5,287 nt of DNA from an uncultured Methanobrevibacter sp. (GTDB taxonomy: Archaea > Methanobacteriota > Methanobacteria > Methanobacteriales > Methanobacteriaceae). Below are positions 1 through 5,287 of this stretch, piece after piece. Each line of letters starts with the position of its first letter. Positions within the stretch are counted from its first letter, which is position 1. Location: positions 1-5,287 of the forward strand of contig CAMODR010000114.1 in the NCBI GenBank assembly GCA_946611495.1. The letters run 5' to 3'. The position numbers and the translations under genes are program-made. The notes below the pieces were generated by a model. The model was not told the origin of the DNA. It saw nothing but the letters and a program-made list of their open reading frames with translations, and did not search any database.

Positions 1-503
1 GAATAACTGATGATAATACTATCTACCCAGTTTCCATTTGCATCATAAATTTTACAAATGTAATTGGATCCGCTATCTTTTACAGCACCTACATAAGCGC
101 CTGCTTCGCCAATATATCCACTTGCTATGCTGCTTGCTTCACTTGGTGTAATCTTAGTTGGAGCTGTACCTCCACCTTGTCCACCAGATCCTCCACTTCC
201 AGAAGAACCTCCTGATTGGGAGCCACCACTTGATCCACTGCTAGAGCCACCACTGACTCCAGTACCAGAACTAGCTCCGCCACTGCTTCCACCACTTGAT
301 GGGGTTGCACTTGGGCCAGTACCGTCAGTATTATTTGCAGTTATATTACCTATTCCATTATCTCCAGAATTAGAACTGTCTGGTGAAAATCCAGCAAGGT
401 CACTGAAGACTGCATTATCTCCTTCACTAATTCCATATGCAGTTACTCCTGCAGCAATACAAAGTACTATAATGACTGAAATTATAATATTGGAGTTGTC
501 CAT
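1..503 (-). CDS. Membrane-anchored surface protein, Gly/Ser-rich linker, 3'-truncated by window edge
   Basis: The frame opens at ATG (503-501 on the minus strand) and stays open for 167 codons to the window edge, so the C-terminus is missing. An SD, GAGGTGA (complement of 508-514), lies 4 nt upstream and fixes the start. Residues about 5-23 form a hydrophobic helix (IIISVIIVLCIAAGVTAYG), suggesting an uncleaved N-terminal anchor or signal peptide. Residues about 24-67 are polar and Asn/Asp/Ser-rich. Residues 69-112 are almost only Gly and Ser, a flexible linker. From 113 a small domain begins (TKITPSEASSIASGYIGEAG, then a segment with YICKIYDANGNWVDSIII). The SEA-x(n)-IA-x-x-YI pattern followed by beta-strand-like segments recalls PepSY-type repeats in methanogen surface proteins, but that assignment is tentative. 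The gene is divergent from the frh operon and probably unrelated to it in function. The opposite strand also reads open here as a Pro-rich frame, an artefact of the Gly/Ser codons. Confidence 0.8.
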   Translation of the reverse strand, partial: MDNSNIIISVIIVLCIAAGVTAYGISEGDNAVFSDLAGFSPDSSNSGDNGIGNITANNTDGTGPSATPSSGGSSGGASSGTGVSGGSSSGSSGGSQSGGSSGSGGSGGQGGGTAPTKITPSEASSIASGYIGEAGAYVGAVKDSGSNYICKIYDANGNWVDSIIISY

Positions 504-507
504 TATT

Positions 508-514
508 TCACCTC
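508..514 (-). promoter_or_regulatory. Shine-Dalgarno of the divergent surface-protein gene
   Basis: The minus strand reads GAGGTGA here, 4 nt before the ATG at 503-501. It matches the anti-SD of archaeal 16S rRNA and is the same heptamer used by frhA. It is the main argument that the minus-strand frame is the real gene. Confidence 0.8.
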
Positions 515-570
515 TCTTTTATTTTTGAAGATATTGAAAAATTATAAATTTATTTTTTAATTAAACAAGT

Positions 571-578
571 TATATAAA
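571..578 (-). promoter_or_regulatory. Archaeal TATA box for the divergent gene
   Basis: The minus strand reads TTTATATA, the archaeal consensus box. Transcription would be expected to begin about 25 nt downstream, near position 546-550, giving a leader of roughly 45 nt that contains the SD. A second weaker box (TTTATAAT, complement of 543-550) lies closer to the gene. In such AT-rich DNA, boxes of this kind occur by chance, so the call rests on its position. Confidence 0.45.
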
Positions 579-623
579 ACTATTATTTCTTAATTTAATT
601 TTTCGAATAACTTTTTAAAACTC

Positions 624-656
624 AATAATTAGAAAAAAATTTCCTAACTAATTATT
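624..656. repeat. Inverted repeat, 9-bp arms
   Basis: AATAATTAG (624-632) is matched exactly by CTAATTATT (648-656), with a 15-nt spacer. It lies upstream of the divergent gene's TATA box, so it could be a regulatory site or a hairpin. With only one G/C pair per arm, chance is a real alternative in this background. Confidence 0.3.
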
Positions 657-1063
657 ATAATATTGTATTTTACATTTATTTATATCTTTCTAAGGTAATG
701 AAAATTATTTTTTGGCGATGATATTTTTTTGATTATGTTCATTTTTTATATGCGATTAATTTTTTGCTTATATTTATTATGATGTAACTTATTTGTTGGT
801 GATAATATATTCCAATAATTTTTGAGTAATACTTTTTTTATAATTTTGATTACTTTTATCAATTCTCATGCTTTTTATGATGATTTTTTATTATTTTTTT
901 TAAAATTTTATTCATCATGAGCATTTATCTATTTATCACGATTTTTAAAAAAATCTATCATAATTTATCATTAATTTTTGATTGACTAAATTTACTTATT
1001 TTTCTTATTTGAACACTCTGCTTACTTCTTTTTCTATTTTTCATATAATTTCTTAATGATTTG

Positions 1064-1074
1064 TTATAAAATAA
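1064..1074 (+). promoter_or_regulatory. Candidate distal TATA box of the frh operon
   Basis: TTATAAAATAA lies directly upstream of the DtxR-like palindrome. Transcription starting about 25 nt downstream would begin near 1092, inside that palindrome, leaving a leader of about 125 nt before frhA. This geometry, with an operator just downstream of the TATA box, is the usual one for archaeal repressors. The match to the TATA consensus is moderate, and two other boxes lie nearer to frhA. Confidence 0.35.
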
Positions 1075-1078
1075 GGCT

Positions 1079-1100
1079 TTTTTTAGGTTTGCCTAAAAAA
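1079..1100. promoter_or_regulatory. DtxR/IdeR-like operator: perfect inverted repeat
   Basis: The arms TTTTTTAGG (1079-1087) and CCTAAAAAA (1092-1100) are exact reverse complements around the 4-nt spacer TTTG. The core, TTAGGTTTGCCTAA, has the same half-sites and spacing as the DtxR/IdeR/MntR-type core TTAGGTTAGCCTAA, with one difference in the spacer. That family uses Fe2+ or Mn2+ as corepressor. Seen: the perfect palindrome. Known: the family's consensus. Inferred: metal-dependent control of the frh operon, whose enzyme is rich in iron. A hairpin terminator is less likely because no plus-strand gene lies upstream. Confidence 0.5.
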
Positions 1101-1141
1101 TTATTTTATTTAAAGTTTTCTTTTTAATTTTAAAAGGTTAA

Positions 1142-1169
1142 TTTATATTAGTTTATGAATATATATACT
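1142..1169 (+). promoter_or_regulatory. Candidate proximal frh promoter boxes
   Basis: Two TATA-like stretches lie here: TTTATATT (1142-1149), preceded by the purine-rich AAAAGG that could act as a BRE, and AATATATATAC (1158-1168). They would place transcription starts near 1170 and 1190 and give leaders of about 48 and 28 nt, typical for a methanogen operon with an SD. The sequence alone cannot show which of these, or the distal box at 1064, is used. Confidence 0.4.
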
Positions 1170-1172
1170 ATT

Positions 1173-1185
1173 GTTAGTTTCTAAC
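1173..1185. promoter_or_regulatory. Short palindrome between TATA-like box and frhA
   Basis: GTTAG-TTT-CTAAC is a perfect 5+5 bp inverted repeat placed between the last TATA-like box and the expected transcription start near 1190. Its TTAG...CTAA halves echo the larger DtxR-like palindrome upstream, but with a shorter core. It could be a second operator or a small leader hairpin. Confidence 0.3.
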
Positions 1186-1205
1186 TTTTAAATTTTATAA
1201 AATAA

Positions 1206-1212
1206 GAGGTGA
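1206..1212 (+). promoter_or_regulatory. SD that selects the TTG start of frhA
   Basis: GAGGTGA ends 5 nt before TTG 1218-1220. The in-frame GTG at 1209-1211 lies inside this SD and so cannot use it. The TTG start gives MSDKIVISP, the N-terminus expected for FrhA. Confidence 0.8.
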
Positions 1213-1217
1213 CACAT

Positions 1218-2435
1218 TTGAGCGATAAAATAGTTATATCCCCAACATCTCGTCAAGAAGGTCATGCGGAATTGATCATGGAAATTGACGATGAAGGGAT
1301 AGTTACCAAAGGTAGATACTTCAGTATCACACCTGTCAGAGGCTTAGAGAAAATGGTTACAGGTAAAGCACCTGAGACTGCACCAGTTCTTTGTCAAAGA
1401 ATCTGTGGGGTATGTCCTATACCTCATACAATGGCATCTGTTGAAGCAATGGATGACTCTTTAGACATTGAAATTCCAAAAGCAGCTGCATTGTTAAGAG
1501 AATTAACAATTTCTGCTTCCAACTTAAACAGTCACGCTATTCACCATTTCTTAATTGCTCCTGATTTCGTACCAGAAGATCTTTTCAAAACTGCAGTAGA
1601 CAGTGTTGGAACTATTAGGAAAAACGCACAATACGTAGTAGATATGGTTGCTGGTGAAGGTATCCACCCATCTGATGTCAGAATCGGTGGTATGGCAAGA
1701 AACTTATCTGAACTTGCACGTAAAAAATTATACACCAGACTCAAAGCATTAGTGCCTGTTGTAGACAACCACATCGAATTAATCGCTAACTTAGTCCTTG
1801 AAAAAGACATTCCTGAAGGATTAGGTGCTATTAATGCTCCTGTATTTGCAAGTGACGTAGTTTACGGTAAAAGAGACTTCTTTGACCTTGATAGATTTAC
1901 CGAAATCGTACCTGAAGCATGGTATGATGACCCTGAAGTAGGTAAAAGAGCTTGTACTACCATTCCATTATACGATGGATTAAACGTAGAAACTGGTCCT
2001 AGAGCTAGAGTAGACAAATTCCAAGGTTACAAAGAAAAAGGTGTTGTAGCACAACACTTAGCTAGAGCTCGTGAAATGAAAACTTACCTTTCCAGAGCTA
2101 TTGCTATCTTAGATGAATTAGATACTTCTGCTAACACCCTCGCTGATTTCGACCCAAGAGGTACCAACAAATTAGGTATTGGTGTAATTGAAGCTCCTAG
2201 AGGAACTGATATTCACATGGCACAAGTAAAAGACGGAAAAACCGCTTTCTACAGTGCATTAGTACCAACTACTTGGAACATCCCAACCATGGGTCCTGCA
2301 ACTGAAGGATTCCATCACGAATGGGGACCTCACGTTATCAGAGCTTACGACCCATGTTTATCTTGTGCAACTCACGTAATGGTAGTTGACGACGAAGATA
2401 AATCTGTTGTAAAGAATGAAATGGTGAGAATTTAG
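1218..2435 (+). CDS. frhA: F420-reducing [NiFe] hydrogenase, large (alpha) subunit
   Basis: This subunit carries the Ni-Fe(CN)2(CO) site that splits H2 in the cytoplasmic FrhAGB complex, which reduces coenzyme F420. With the TTG start at 1218 it has 405 residues, the family's usual size. Landmarks are the N-terminal [11 protein letters not shown] segment (Glu14, His16), the RICGVC motif with Ni ligands Cys63 and Cys66, and the C-terminal DPCLSCATH motif with Cys380 and Cys383. A 19-residue tail after His386 (VMVV...EMVRI) shows the precursor form; it is removed after nickel insertion, presumably by FrhD encoded next. The sequence closely matches the Methanothermobacter FrhA I recall along its whole length and shows no frameshift or missing ligand. 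It is the first gene of the operon. The TTG start is unusual but supported by the SD at 1206-1212. Confidence 0.97.
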   Translation: MSDKIVISPTSRQEGHAELIMEIDDEGIVTKGRYFSITPVRGLEKMVTGKAPETAPVLCQRICGVCPIPHTMASVEAMDDSLDIEIPKAAALLRELTISASNLNSHAIHHFLIAPDFVPEDLFKTAVDSVGTIRKNAQYVVDMVAGEGIHPSDVRIGGMARNLSELARKKLYTRLKALVPVVDNHIELIANLVLEKDIPEGLGAINAPVFASDVVYGKRDFFDLDRFTEIVPEAWYDDPEVGKRACTTIPLYDGLNVETGPRARVDKFQGYKEKGVVAQHLARAREMKTYLSRAIAILDELDTSANTLADFDPRGTNKLGIGVIEAPRGTDIHMAQVKDGKTAFYSALVPTTWNIPTMGPATEGFHHEWGPHVIRAYDPCLSCATHVMVVDDEDKSVVKNEMVRI

Positions 2436-2451
2436 ATTTATTGATTTTAAT

Positions 2452-2458
2452 AGGAAGG
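2452..2458 (+). promoter_or_regulatory. SD that selects the ATG start of frhD
   Basis: AGGAAGG ends 6 nt before ATG 2465. An in-frame TTG at 2441 would add eight residues (MILIGRNN) but has no SD and lies only 5 nt after the frhA stop. The ATG gives [14 protein letters not shown], the expected FrhD start. Confidence 0.75.
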
Positions 2459-2464
2459 AATAAT

Positions 2465-2938
2465 ATGCCTTATGATGCAGGAAGATTAGTTGTTGGATGT
2501 GGAAACGTATTGTTTAAAGACGATGGTTTCGGTCCAATGGTTATTCATGCTTTAGAAGATTATTTTAAAGAAAATGATTTAGAGATGCCGGAAGACACTC
2601 AGTTTATTGATGCAGGAACCGGAGCAACACATTTCATCTTTTCCATGCCAGATGACAATTGGAAAAAGATCATCGTAGTTGATGTTGTAGAATGGAATGC
2701 GGAACCAGGAACCCTAAAGATATTCAGTCCTTACGATATGCCTAAAGGCAAATATGAGAACGCTCATACCTGGCCTGTTGAAGAGCCACTTCATGATTTG
2801 GTGGACAGAGGCATAGATGTAGTTATTGTAGGATGTAAACCGGCTGAAATAACTGCACCTGATGTAGATATGGGCTTAACTGAGCCAGTTGAGGCAGCAA
2901 TTCCTAAAGCTATTGAAATGATATTAAACGAACTTTAA
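2465..2938 (+). CDS. frhD: FrhA maturation endopeptidase
   Basis: FrhD belongs to the HycI/HyaD/HybD family of hydrogenase maturation proteases, which bind the nickel-loaded large subunit and cut off its C-terminal tail, here expected after His386 of FrhA. It is not part of the final FRH complex. The 157-residue product fits the family. The N-terminal [16 protein letters not shown] motif provides the conserved acidic residue (Asp20, where HycI/HybD have Asp or Glu); FIDAGTGA gives the second (Asp49); and His101 in ENAHTWP is the likely third metal ligand. These roles are by family analogy. The C-terminal [10 protein letters not shown] motif is also typical. The gene lies 29 nt after frhA and 12 nt before the frhG frame, so it is almost certainly co-transcribed. 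I see nothing aberrant in it. Confidence 0.94.
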   Translation: MPYDAGRLVVGCGNVLFKDDGFGPMVIHALEDYFKENDLEMPEDTQFIDAGTGATHFIFSMPDDNWKKIIVVDVVEWNAEPGTLKIFSPYDMPKGKYENAHTWPVEEPLHDLVDRGIDVVIVGCKPAEITAPDVDMGLTEPVEAAIPKAIEMILNEL

Positions 2939-2950
2939 GAGGGTTTAGCA

Positions 2951-3916
2951 ATGCTTGCAAGAATTAAAAAGAGTATTAGAAAATTTTTAGGACTTGAAGC
3001 TAAACCGGACGCAGAAGATGATGAAGCGAAAGCTGAGACTCAAGAAAAACTTAAAACACAAATTAAAAAAGAAGTAGAAGCTCAATCAAAGCCTGCTGAA
3101 GAGGCTAAGAAAGAAGCTGACGCTAAAAAAGCTGAAGAAGAAGCTCAAGCTAAAAAAGAAGCAGAATCATCTGAGCAATTAACTAAAGAATCTTCAACTC
3201 AGGAGGTTGAAAAAGTGGCTGACAAACCAAAAATAGGATATATTCACATGAGTGGGTGTACTGGAGACGGTATGTCTTTAACTGAAAATTACGACATTCT
3301 CTCAACCTTACTCACTGATATGGTGGACATTGTTTACGGAACAACTTTAGTAGATTTATGGGAAATGCCTGAAATGGATTTAGCATTAGTCGAAGGGTCT
3401 GTCTGTTTACAAGATGAACACAGTGTAAAAGAACTTATGGAAGTAAGAGAAAAATCAGGATTAGTTTGCGCATTTGGATCTTGTGCAATGACTGGTTGTT
3501 TCACCCGTTACGCACGTGGTGGACAATTAGCTCAACCAAAACATGAATCATTTGTACCAATTTCCGACTTAATCAAAGTAGATTGTGCTATTCCAGGATG
3601 CCCAGCATCCCCAGAAATTATTGCAAAAGTAGTTGTTGCATTAATTAACGGAGACATGGATTACTTACAACCTATGTTAGACATGGCAGCATGCAACTTA
3701 GCATGTGGTTGTGACTTACAAACCAACGTAGTAAGTAAAGCATTATGTACTGGTTGTGGAACTTGTGTATTAGCTTGTCCAACTAGAGCTCTTGAAATGG
3801 TCGAAGGTAGACCATCCCACAATAAGAACAGATGTATTAAATGTGGTGCATGTACTACTCACTGTCCAAGAACCTGGTTCCCTGCTGAGCAAATTAAAAA
3901 GGACTTAGGATTATAG
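2951..3916 (+). CDS. frhG: F420-reducing hydrogenase gamma subunit with 88-residue N-terminal extension
   Basis: FrhG is the small, electron-transferring subunit, passing electrons from FrhA to FrhB through three [4Fe-4S] clusters. The full frame is 321 residues. Residues 89-321 are normal FrhG: SGCTGDG (Cys103), GSVC (Cys152), GSCAMTGC (Cys178, Cys183) and IPGCP (Cys217) around the proximal cluster, then a two-cluster ferredoxin domain with Cys266/269/272/276 and Cys295/298/301/305. CTGD replaces the usual CxxC; an Asp ligand of the proximal cluster is described for FRH, but I cannot assign it here. Residues 1-88 are unusual: an amphipathic start ([15 protein letters not shown]), then a Lys/Glu/Ala-rich, cysteine-free, helix-prone stalk. 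ATG 2951 has the SD GAGGG at 2939-2943, 7 nt upstream. A stronger internal SD and GTG at 3215 would give the standard 233-residue FrhG. The core function is certain; the extension's role is unknown, and both starts may be used. Confidence 0.93.
   Translation: MLARIKKSIRKFLGLEAKPDAEDDEAKAETQEKLKTQIKKEVEAQSKPAEEAKKEADAKKAEEEAQAKKEAESSEQLTKESSTQEVEKVADKPKIGYIHMSGCTGDGMSLTENYDILSTLLTDMVDIVYGTTLVDLWEMPEMDLALVEGSVCLQDEHSVKELMEVREKSGLVCAFGSCAMTGCFTRYARGGQLAQPKHESFVPISDLIKVDCAIPGCPASPEIIAKVVVALINGDMDYLQPMLDMAACNLACGCDLQTNVVSKALCTGCGTCVLACPTRALEMVEGRPSHNKNRCIKCGACTTHCPRTWFPAEQIKKDLGL
3201..3217 (+). promoter_or_regulatory. Internal SD plus GTG: alternative canonical start of frhG
   Basis: Inside the frhG frame, AGGAGGT (3201-3207) is followed after 7 nt by GTG (3215-3217), which is residue 89. 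Starting here gives (M)[17 protein letters not shown], the N-terminus expected for FrhG of relatives. The SD is a better match to the consensus than the one before ATG 2951. It is translated in frame as Gln-Glu-Val-Glu, so a ribosome from the upstream start reads through it. Confidence 0.7.
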
Positions 3917-3920
3917 GAGG
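3915..3920 (+). promoter_or_regulatory. SD of frhB overlapping the frhG stop codon
   Basis: AGGAGG shares its first two bases with the TAG stop of frhG (3914-3916) and ends 7 nt before ATG 3928. The overlap suggests that frhB translation is coupled to termination on frhG. Confidence 0.8.
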
Positions 3921-3927
3921 AAGTAAA

Positions 3928-4773
3928 ATGGCATTCGGTACATATAAAGAAGTAGTATCTGCAAGAGCTACTGATAAAGCAATCCAAAAAGTCGCACAAG
4001 ATGGTGGAATTGTAACCGCATTATTAACTTACGCTTTAGAAGAAAACATTATTGAAGGTGCAATTGTCGCTGGAGATACTGAAGACCCATGGAAACCTGA
4101 ACCAACTATTGCAATGACTCCAGAAGAAATCATTGCAGCAGCAGGTACCAAATACACCTTCTCTCCAAACGCAATCAGACTCAAAGAAGCTGTAAGACAA
4201 TACGGTCTTGAAAAAATCGGAACTGTAGGAACTCCTTGTCAAGTTATGGGACTCCGTAAAATGCAATCCTACCCATTTGCAACCAGATTCGTTGCAGATA
4301 AAATTGCATTATTAATCGGTATCTTCTGTATGGAAAACTTCCCAAGAGATTCCTTAAAAACTTTCGTCGAAGGAAAAATGAACTCTTCCTTAGACAACGT
4401 AAACAAAATGGATATTGGAAAAGGAAAATTCTGGATCACCGATCCTGAAAAAGAATCTGGCCTTGCATTAAAAGAAACCCACGGATACGAACAAGCTGGA
4501 TGTAACATCTGTCTCGACTATGTTGCAGAATTAGCTGATGTTTCCACTGGATCTGTAGGTTCCCCTGATGGATGGTCTACTGTATTCACCAGAACTGACA
4601 GTGGTGCAGACATCTTTACCGCAGCTGTAGAAGCTGGAGTAATCGAAACCAAACCAATGGATGATGTAAAACCTGGTTTAGGATTACTCGAAAAATTAGC
4701 TAACGGTAAAAAGGACAAAGGTAGAAAAGAAATCGAAAGAAGAGTTAACATGGGACTTCCAAGTCCTTTCTAA
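3928..4773 (+). CDS. frhB: F420-reducing hydrogenase beta subunit (F420- and FAD-binding)
   Basis: FrhB takes electrons from FrhG through one [4Fe-4S] cluster to FAD, which passes a hydride to coenzyme F420. The family also includes the F420 subunits of Fpo/Fqo, F420-dependent glutamate synthase and sulfite reductase. The 281-residue product has the family's full length and matches the Methanothermobacter FrhB I recall from end to end. Its only four cysteines are Cys104 (GTPCQ), Cys134 (FCMENF) and Cys192/Cys195 (GCNIC), which fits a single [4Fe-4S] cluster. Conserved segments also include [11 protein letters not shown] near the N-terminus, [11 protein letters not shown], and the [18 protein letters not shown] stretch after the last cysteine pair. 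It is the last gene of the operon, 11 nt after frhG, and is followed by T-runs that probably end the transcript. Confidence 0.97.
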   Translation: MAFGTYKEVVSARATDKAIQKVAQDGGIVTALLTYALEENIIEGAIVAGDTEDPWKPEPTIAMTPEEIIAAAGTKYTFSPNAIRLKEAVRQYGLEKIGTVGTPCQVMGLRKMQSYPFATRFVADKIALLIGIFCMENFPRDSLKTFVEGKMNSSLDNVNKMDIGKGKFWITDPEKESGLALKETHGYEQAGCNICLDYVAELADVSTGSVGSPDGWSTVFTRTDSGADIFTAAVEAGVIETKPMDDVKPGLGLLEKLANGKKDKGRKEIERRVNMGLPSPF

Positions 4774-4809
4774 TTCTTTTTTCTTCTTTTTTATTTTTTC
4801 TTTTTCTTA
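4774..4809 (+). terminator. Poly-T transcription terminator after frhB
   Basis: Immediately after the frhB stop, the plus strand has a series of T-runs (three of six T and one of five) separated by single C or A bases or a short CTTC. Archaeal RNA polymerase terminates at such U-tracts without a hairpin. No stable stem-loop is visible. Further T-rich stretches to about 4980 may act as backup. Confidence 0.6.
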
Positions 4810-4861
4810 TATCATTGAACTAATTATTTAATTTACTTATTTTTTATACCTTTTTTCTAAA

Positions 4862-4909
4862 ATTCTTATTTTCTATTCTTATTTTCTATTCTTATTTTCT
4901 ATTCTTATT
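4862..4909. repeat. 13-bp tandem repeat, about 3.7 copies
   Basis: ATTCTTATTTTCT occurs at 4862-4874, 4875-4887 and 4888-4900 without a mismatch, followed by nine matching bases (4901-4909). The unit is not a multiple of three and lies outside genes. Replication slippage is the simplest origin. Copy number may vary between strains. Confidence 0.9.
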
Positions 4910-4981
4910 GTTATTTTTTCTGTTTTTGTGCTTTCTTTCTAATTTTAGGTATTTTTTATACTTTTTGTTTTCTTTACTTGG

Positions 4982-5022
4982 CTATTTTTAAATATTATAA
5001 ACCTATTTTTAAATATTATAAA
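4982..5022. repeat. 21-bp tandem duplication
   Basis: CTATTTTTAAATATTATAAA (20 nt) occurs at 4982-5001 and, after one C, again at 5003-5022 without mismatch. Each copy ends in a TATA-like AAATATTATAAA. The duplication lies about 100-140 nt upstream of the next gene, which seems far for its basal promoter but possible for an upstream element. Confidence 0.85.
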
Positions 5023-5067
5023 AATTTATATTATCATAAAATAAACTATAATTATAATAAAATGATT

Positions 5068-5076
5068 TTTATAAAT
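5068..5076 (+). promoter_or_regulatory. Candidate TATA box of the right-edge gene
   Basis: TTTATAAAT lies about 50 nt before the ATG at 5126 and predicts a start of transcription near 5098 with a leader of about 28 nt containing the SD AGGGGT (5112-5117). The AT-rich background limits confidence. Confidence 0.4.
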
Positions 5077-5125
5077 TGATTGATTATTATCAAAATTTAA
5101 AATGTTTATTTAGGGGTATTTGGCT

Positions 5126-5287
5126 ATGATGAAATTCTATAAAATGCTTTTGGTATCTTTATTGCTTATTATTTTAAGTATTGGGAGTGTCAGTGCTTTA
5201 GATTTAAATAATGAGGATATTCAAAATGATTTAAATGATCAAAATAATTTAAATAATTTAAATAATCAAAAGGATTTAACTAATCTA
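5126..5287 (+). CDS. N-terminus of a secreted, Asn/Leu-rich surface protein, truncated by window edge
   Basis: An open frame starts at ATG 5126, preceded by the SD AGGGGT (5112-5117) 8 nt upstream, and runs 54 codons to the window edge without a stop. An immediately following ATG (5129) is an alternative start. Residues 1-24 look like a signal peptide: charged start MMKFYK, hydrophobic core MLLVSLLLIILSIG, and SVSA as a likely signal-peptidase site before LDLNNED. The mature part begins with a low-complexity Asn/Leu/Asp/Gln stretch with repeated LNN and NNLNN. This pattern is common at the start of the large adhesin-like proteins of Methanobrevibacter, but no defining domain lies in the window. 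It has its own promoter-like box and follows the frhB terminator, so it is probably a separate unit. Confidence 0.75.
   Translation, partial: MMKFYKMLLVSLLLIILSIGSVSALDLNNEDIQNDLNDQNNLNNLNNQKDLTNL

Larger units (their letters stand above)
504..1217. other. Long AT-rich divergent intergenic region
   Basis: About 0.7 kb without a credible gene separates two divergent genes. By eye it is strongly AT-rich, and the plus strand has a clear excess of T over A from about 690 to 1060. All frames are broken by frequent stops; the longest ATG frames I traced are a few to about 15 codons. I see no tRNA, riboswitch or CRISPR structure. The features I can support are the promoter-like boxes, the DtxR-like palindrome at 1079-1100, the short palindrome at 1173-1185, and an AT-only-type inverted repeat at 624-656. 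A further short hairpin-like palindrome (GATTTTT-AA-AAAAATC) sits at 940-955. Confidence 0.75.
4774..5125. other. AT-rich intergenic region downstream of frhB
   Basis: About 350 nt with no credible gene. It begins with the poly-T terminator, continues as T-rich DNA, and then shifts to mixed A/T from about 4985. It holds a 13-bp tandem repeat (4862-4909), a 21-bp duplication (4982-5022) and a TATA-like box (5068-5076) for the gene starting at 5126. I see no RNA gene or mobile-element ends. Confidence 0.7.

Noticed and set aside
125..310. Minus-strand frame of 61 residues rich in Val/Glu/Leu
   Set aside because: It is an out-of-frame reading of the same Gly/Ser-rich gene and has no start signals of its own.
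127..528. Plus-strand open frame encoding a Pro/Leu-rich protein of 133 residues
   Set aside because: It is the complement of Gly/Ser codons in the minus-strand gene, has no SD, and has low-complexity composition; the minus strand has an SD, an anchor helix and a plausible domain.
735..782. Tiny hydrophobic frame starting MFIFYMRLIFCLYLL
   Set aside because: Fifteen codons in T-rich DNA without an SD; hydrophobic residues are expected by chance from T-rich codons.
877..918. Imperfect inverted repeat ATGATGA...TCATCAT in the long spacer
   Set aside because: Seven-bp arms separated by 28 nt in very AT-rich DNA are expected by chance.
1079..1100. Palindrome read as a hairpin transcription terminator
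   Set aside because: No plus-strand gene ends upstream, and the minus-strand gene runs the other way from a promoter far to the left; the core fits a DtxR-type operator better.
1541..1810. Minus-strand frame of 89 residues inside frhA
   Set aside because: It is antisense to conserved FrhA sequence and has no independent support.
4036..4751. Three minus-strand frames inside frhB
   Set aside because: All are antisense shadows of a strongly conserved coding sequence.
4862..5022. Direct repeats considered as a CRISPR array
   Set aside because: The 13-bp units are contiguous with no spacers, and the second repeat has only two copies; neither fits CRISPR.

Overview
The window reads as AT-rich euryarchaeal DNA from a hydrogenotrophic methanogen, most likely Methanobrevibacter or a close relative in the Methanobacteriaceae. 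The reasons are the gene order frhA-frhD-frhG-frhB for the F420-reducing [NiFe] hydrogenase, protein sequences that look very close to the Methanothermobacter FRH as I remember it, archaeal TATA-like boxes, bacterial-type Shine-Dalgarno (SD) sites (GAGGTGA, AGGAGG), and extremely AT-rich spacers flanking moderately AT-rich genes. The genus is an inference; no marker gene is present.

Layout. Positions 1-503 (minus strand) hold the 5' part of a gene for a membrane-anchored surface protein with a Gly/Ser-rich linker and a small C-terminal domain cut by the window edge. Positions 504-1217 are about 0.7 kb of non-coding, very T-rich spacer containing the divergent promoters. It includes a perfect 9+9 bp inverted repeat with the core TTAGGTTTGCCTAA, one base different from the DtxR/IdeR-type core TTAGGTTAGCCTAA, placed just downstream of a TATA-like box. 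Positions 1218-4773 are the compact frhADGB operon on the plus strand, with gaps of 29, 12 and 11 nt. Positions 4774-5125 are spacer with a poly-T terminator region and two short tandem repeats. From 5126 to the right edge lies the start of a secreted, Asn/Leu-rich protein.

How the genes work together. FrhA (Ni-Fe site), FrhG (three [4Fe-4S] clusters) and FrhB (FAD, one [4Fe-4S], F420 site) form the cytoplasmic enzyme that reduces coenzyme F420 with H2, supplying F420H2 for the Mtd and Mer steps of methanogenesis from CO2. FrhD is the dedicated endopeptidase that removes the FrhA C-terminal tail after the DPCxxCxxH motif.

The main unusual feature is frhG. The frame opens at ATG 2951 and runs through an 88-codon, cysteine-free Lys/Glu/Ala-rich extension with an amphipathic first helix before reaching the normal FrhG sequence. 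At the junction there is a consensus SD (AGGAGGT, 3201-3207) 7 nt before an in-frame GTG (3215), where FrhG is expected to start in relatives. This suggests two FrhG isoforms from one frame, or an extension fused onto an ancestral gene that kept its old ribosome binding site. The second point of interest is possible iron-responsive control of the operon through the DtxR-like palindrome.
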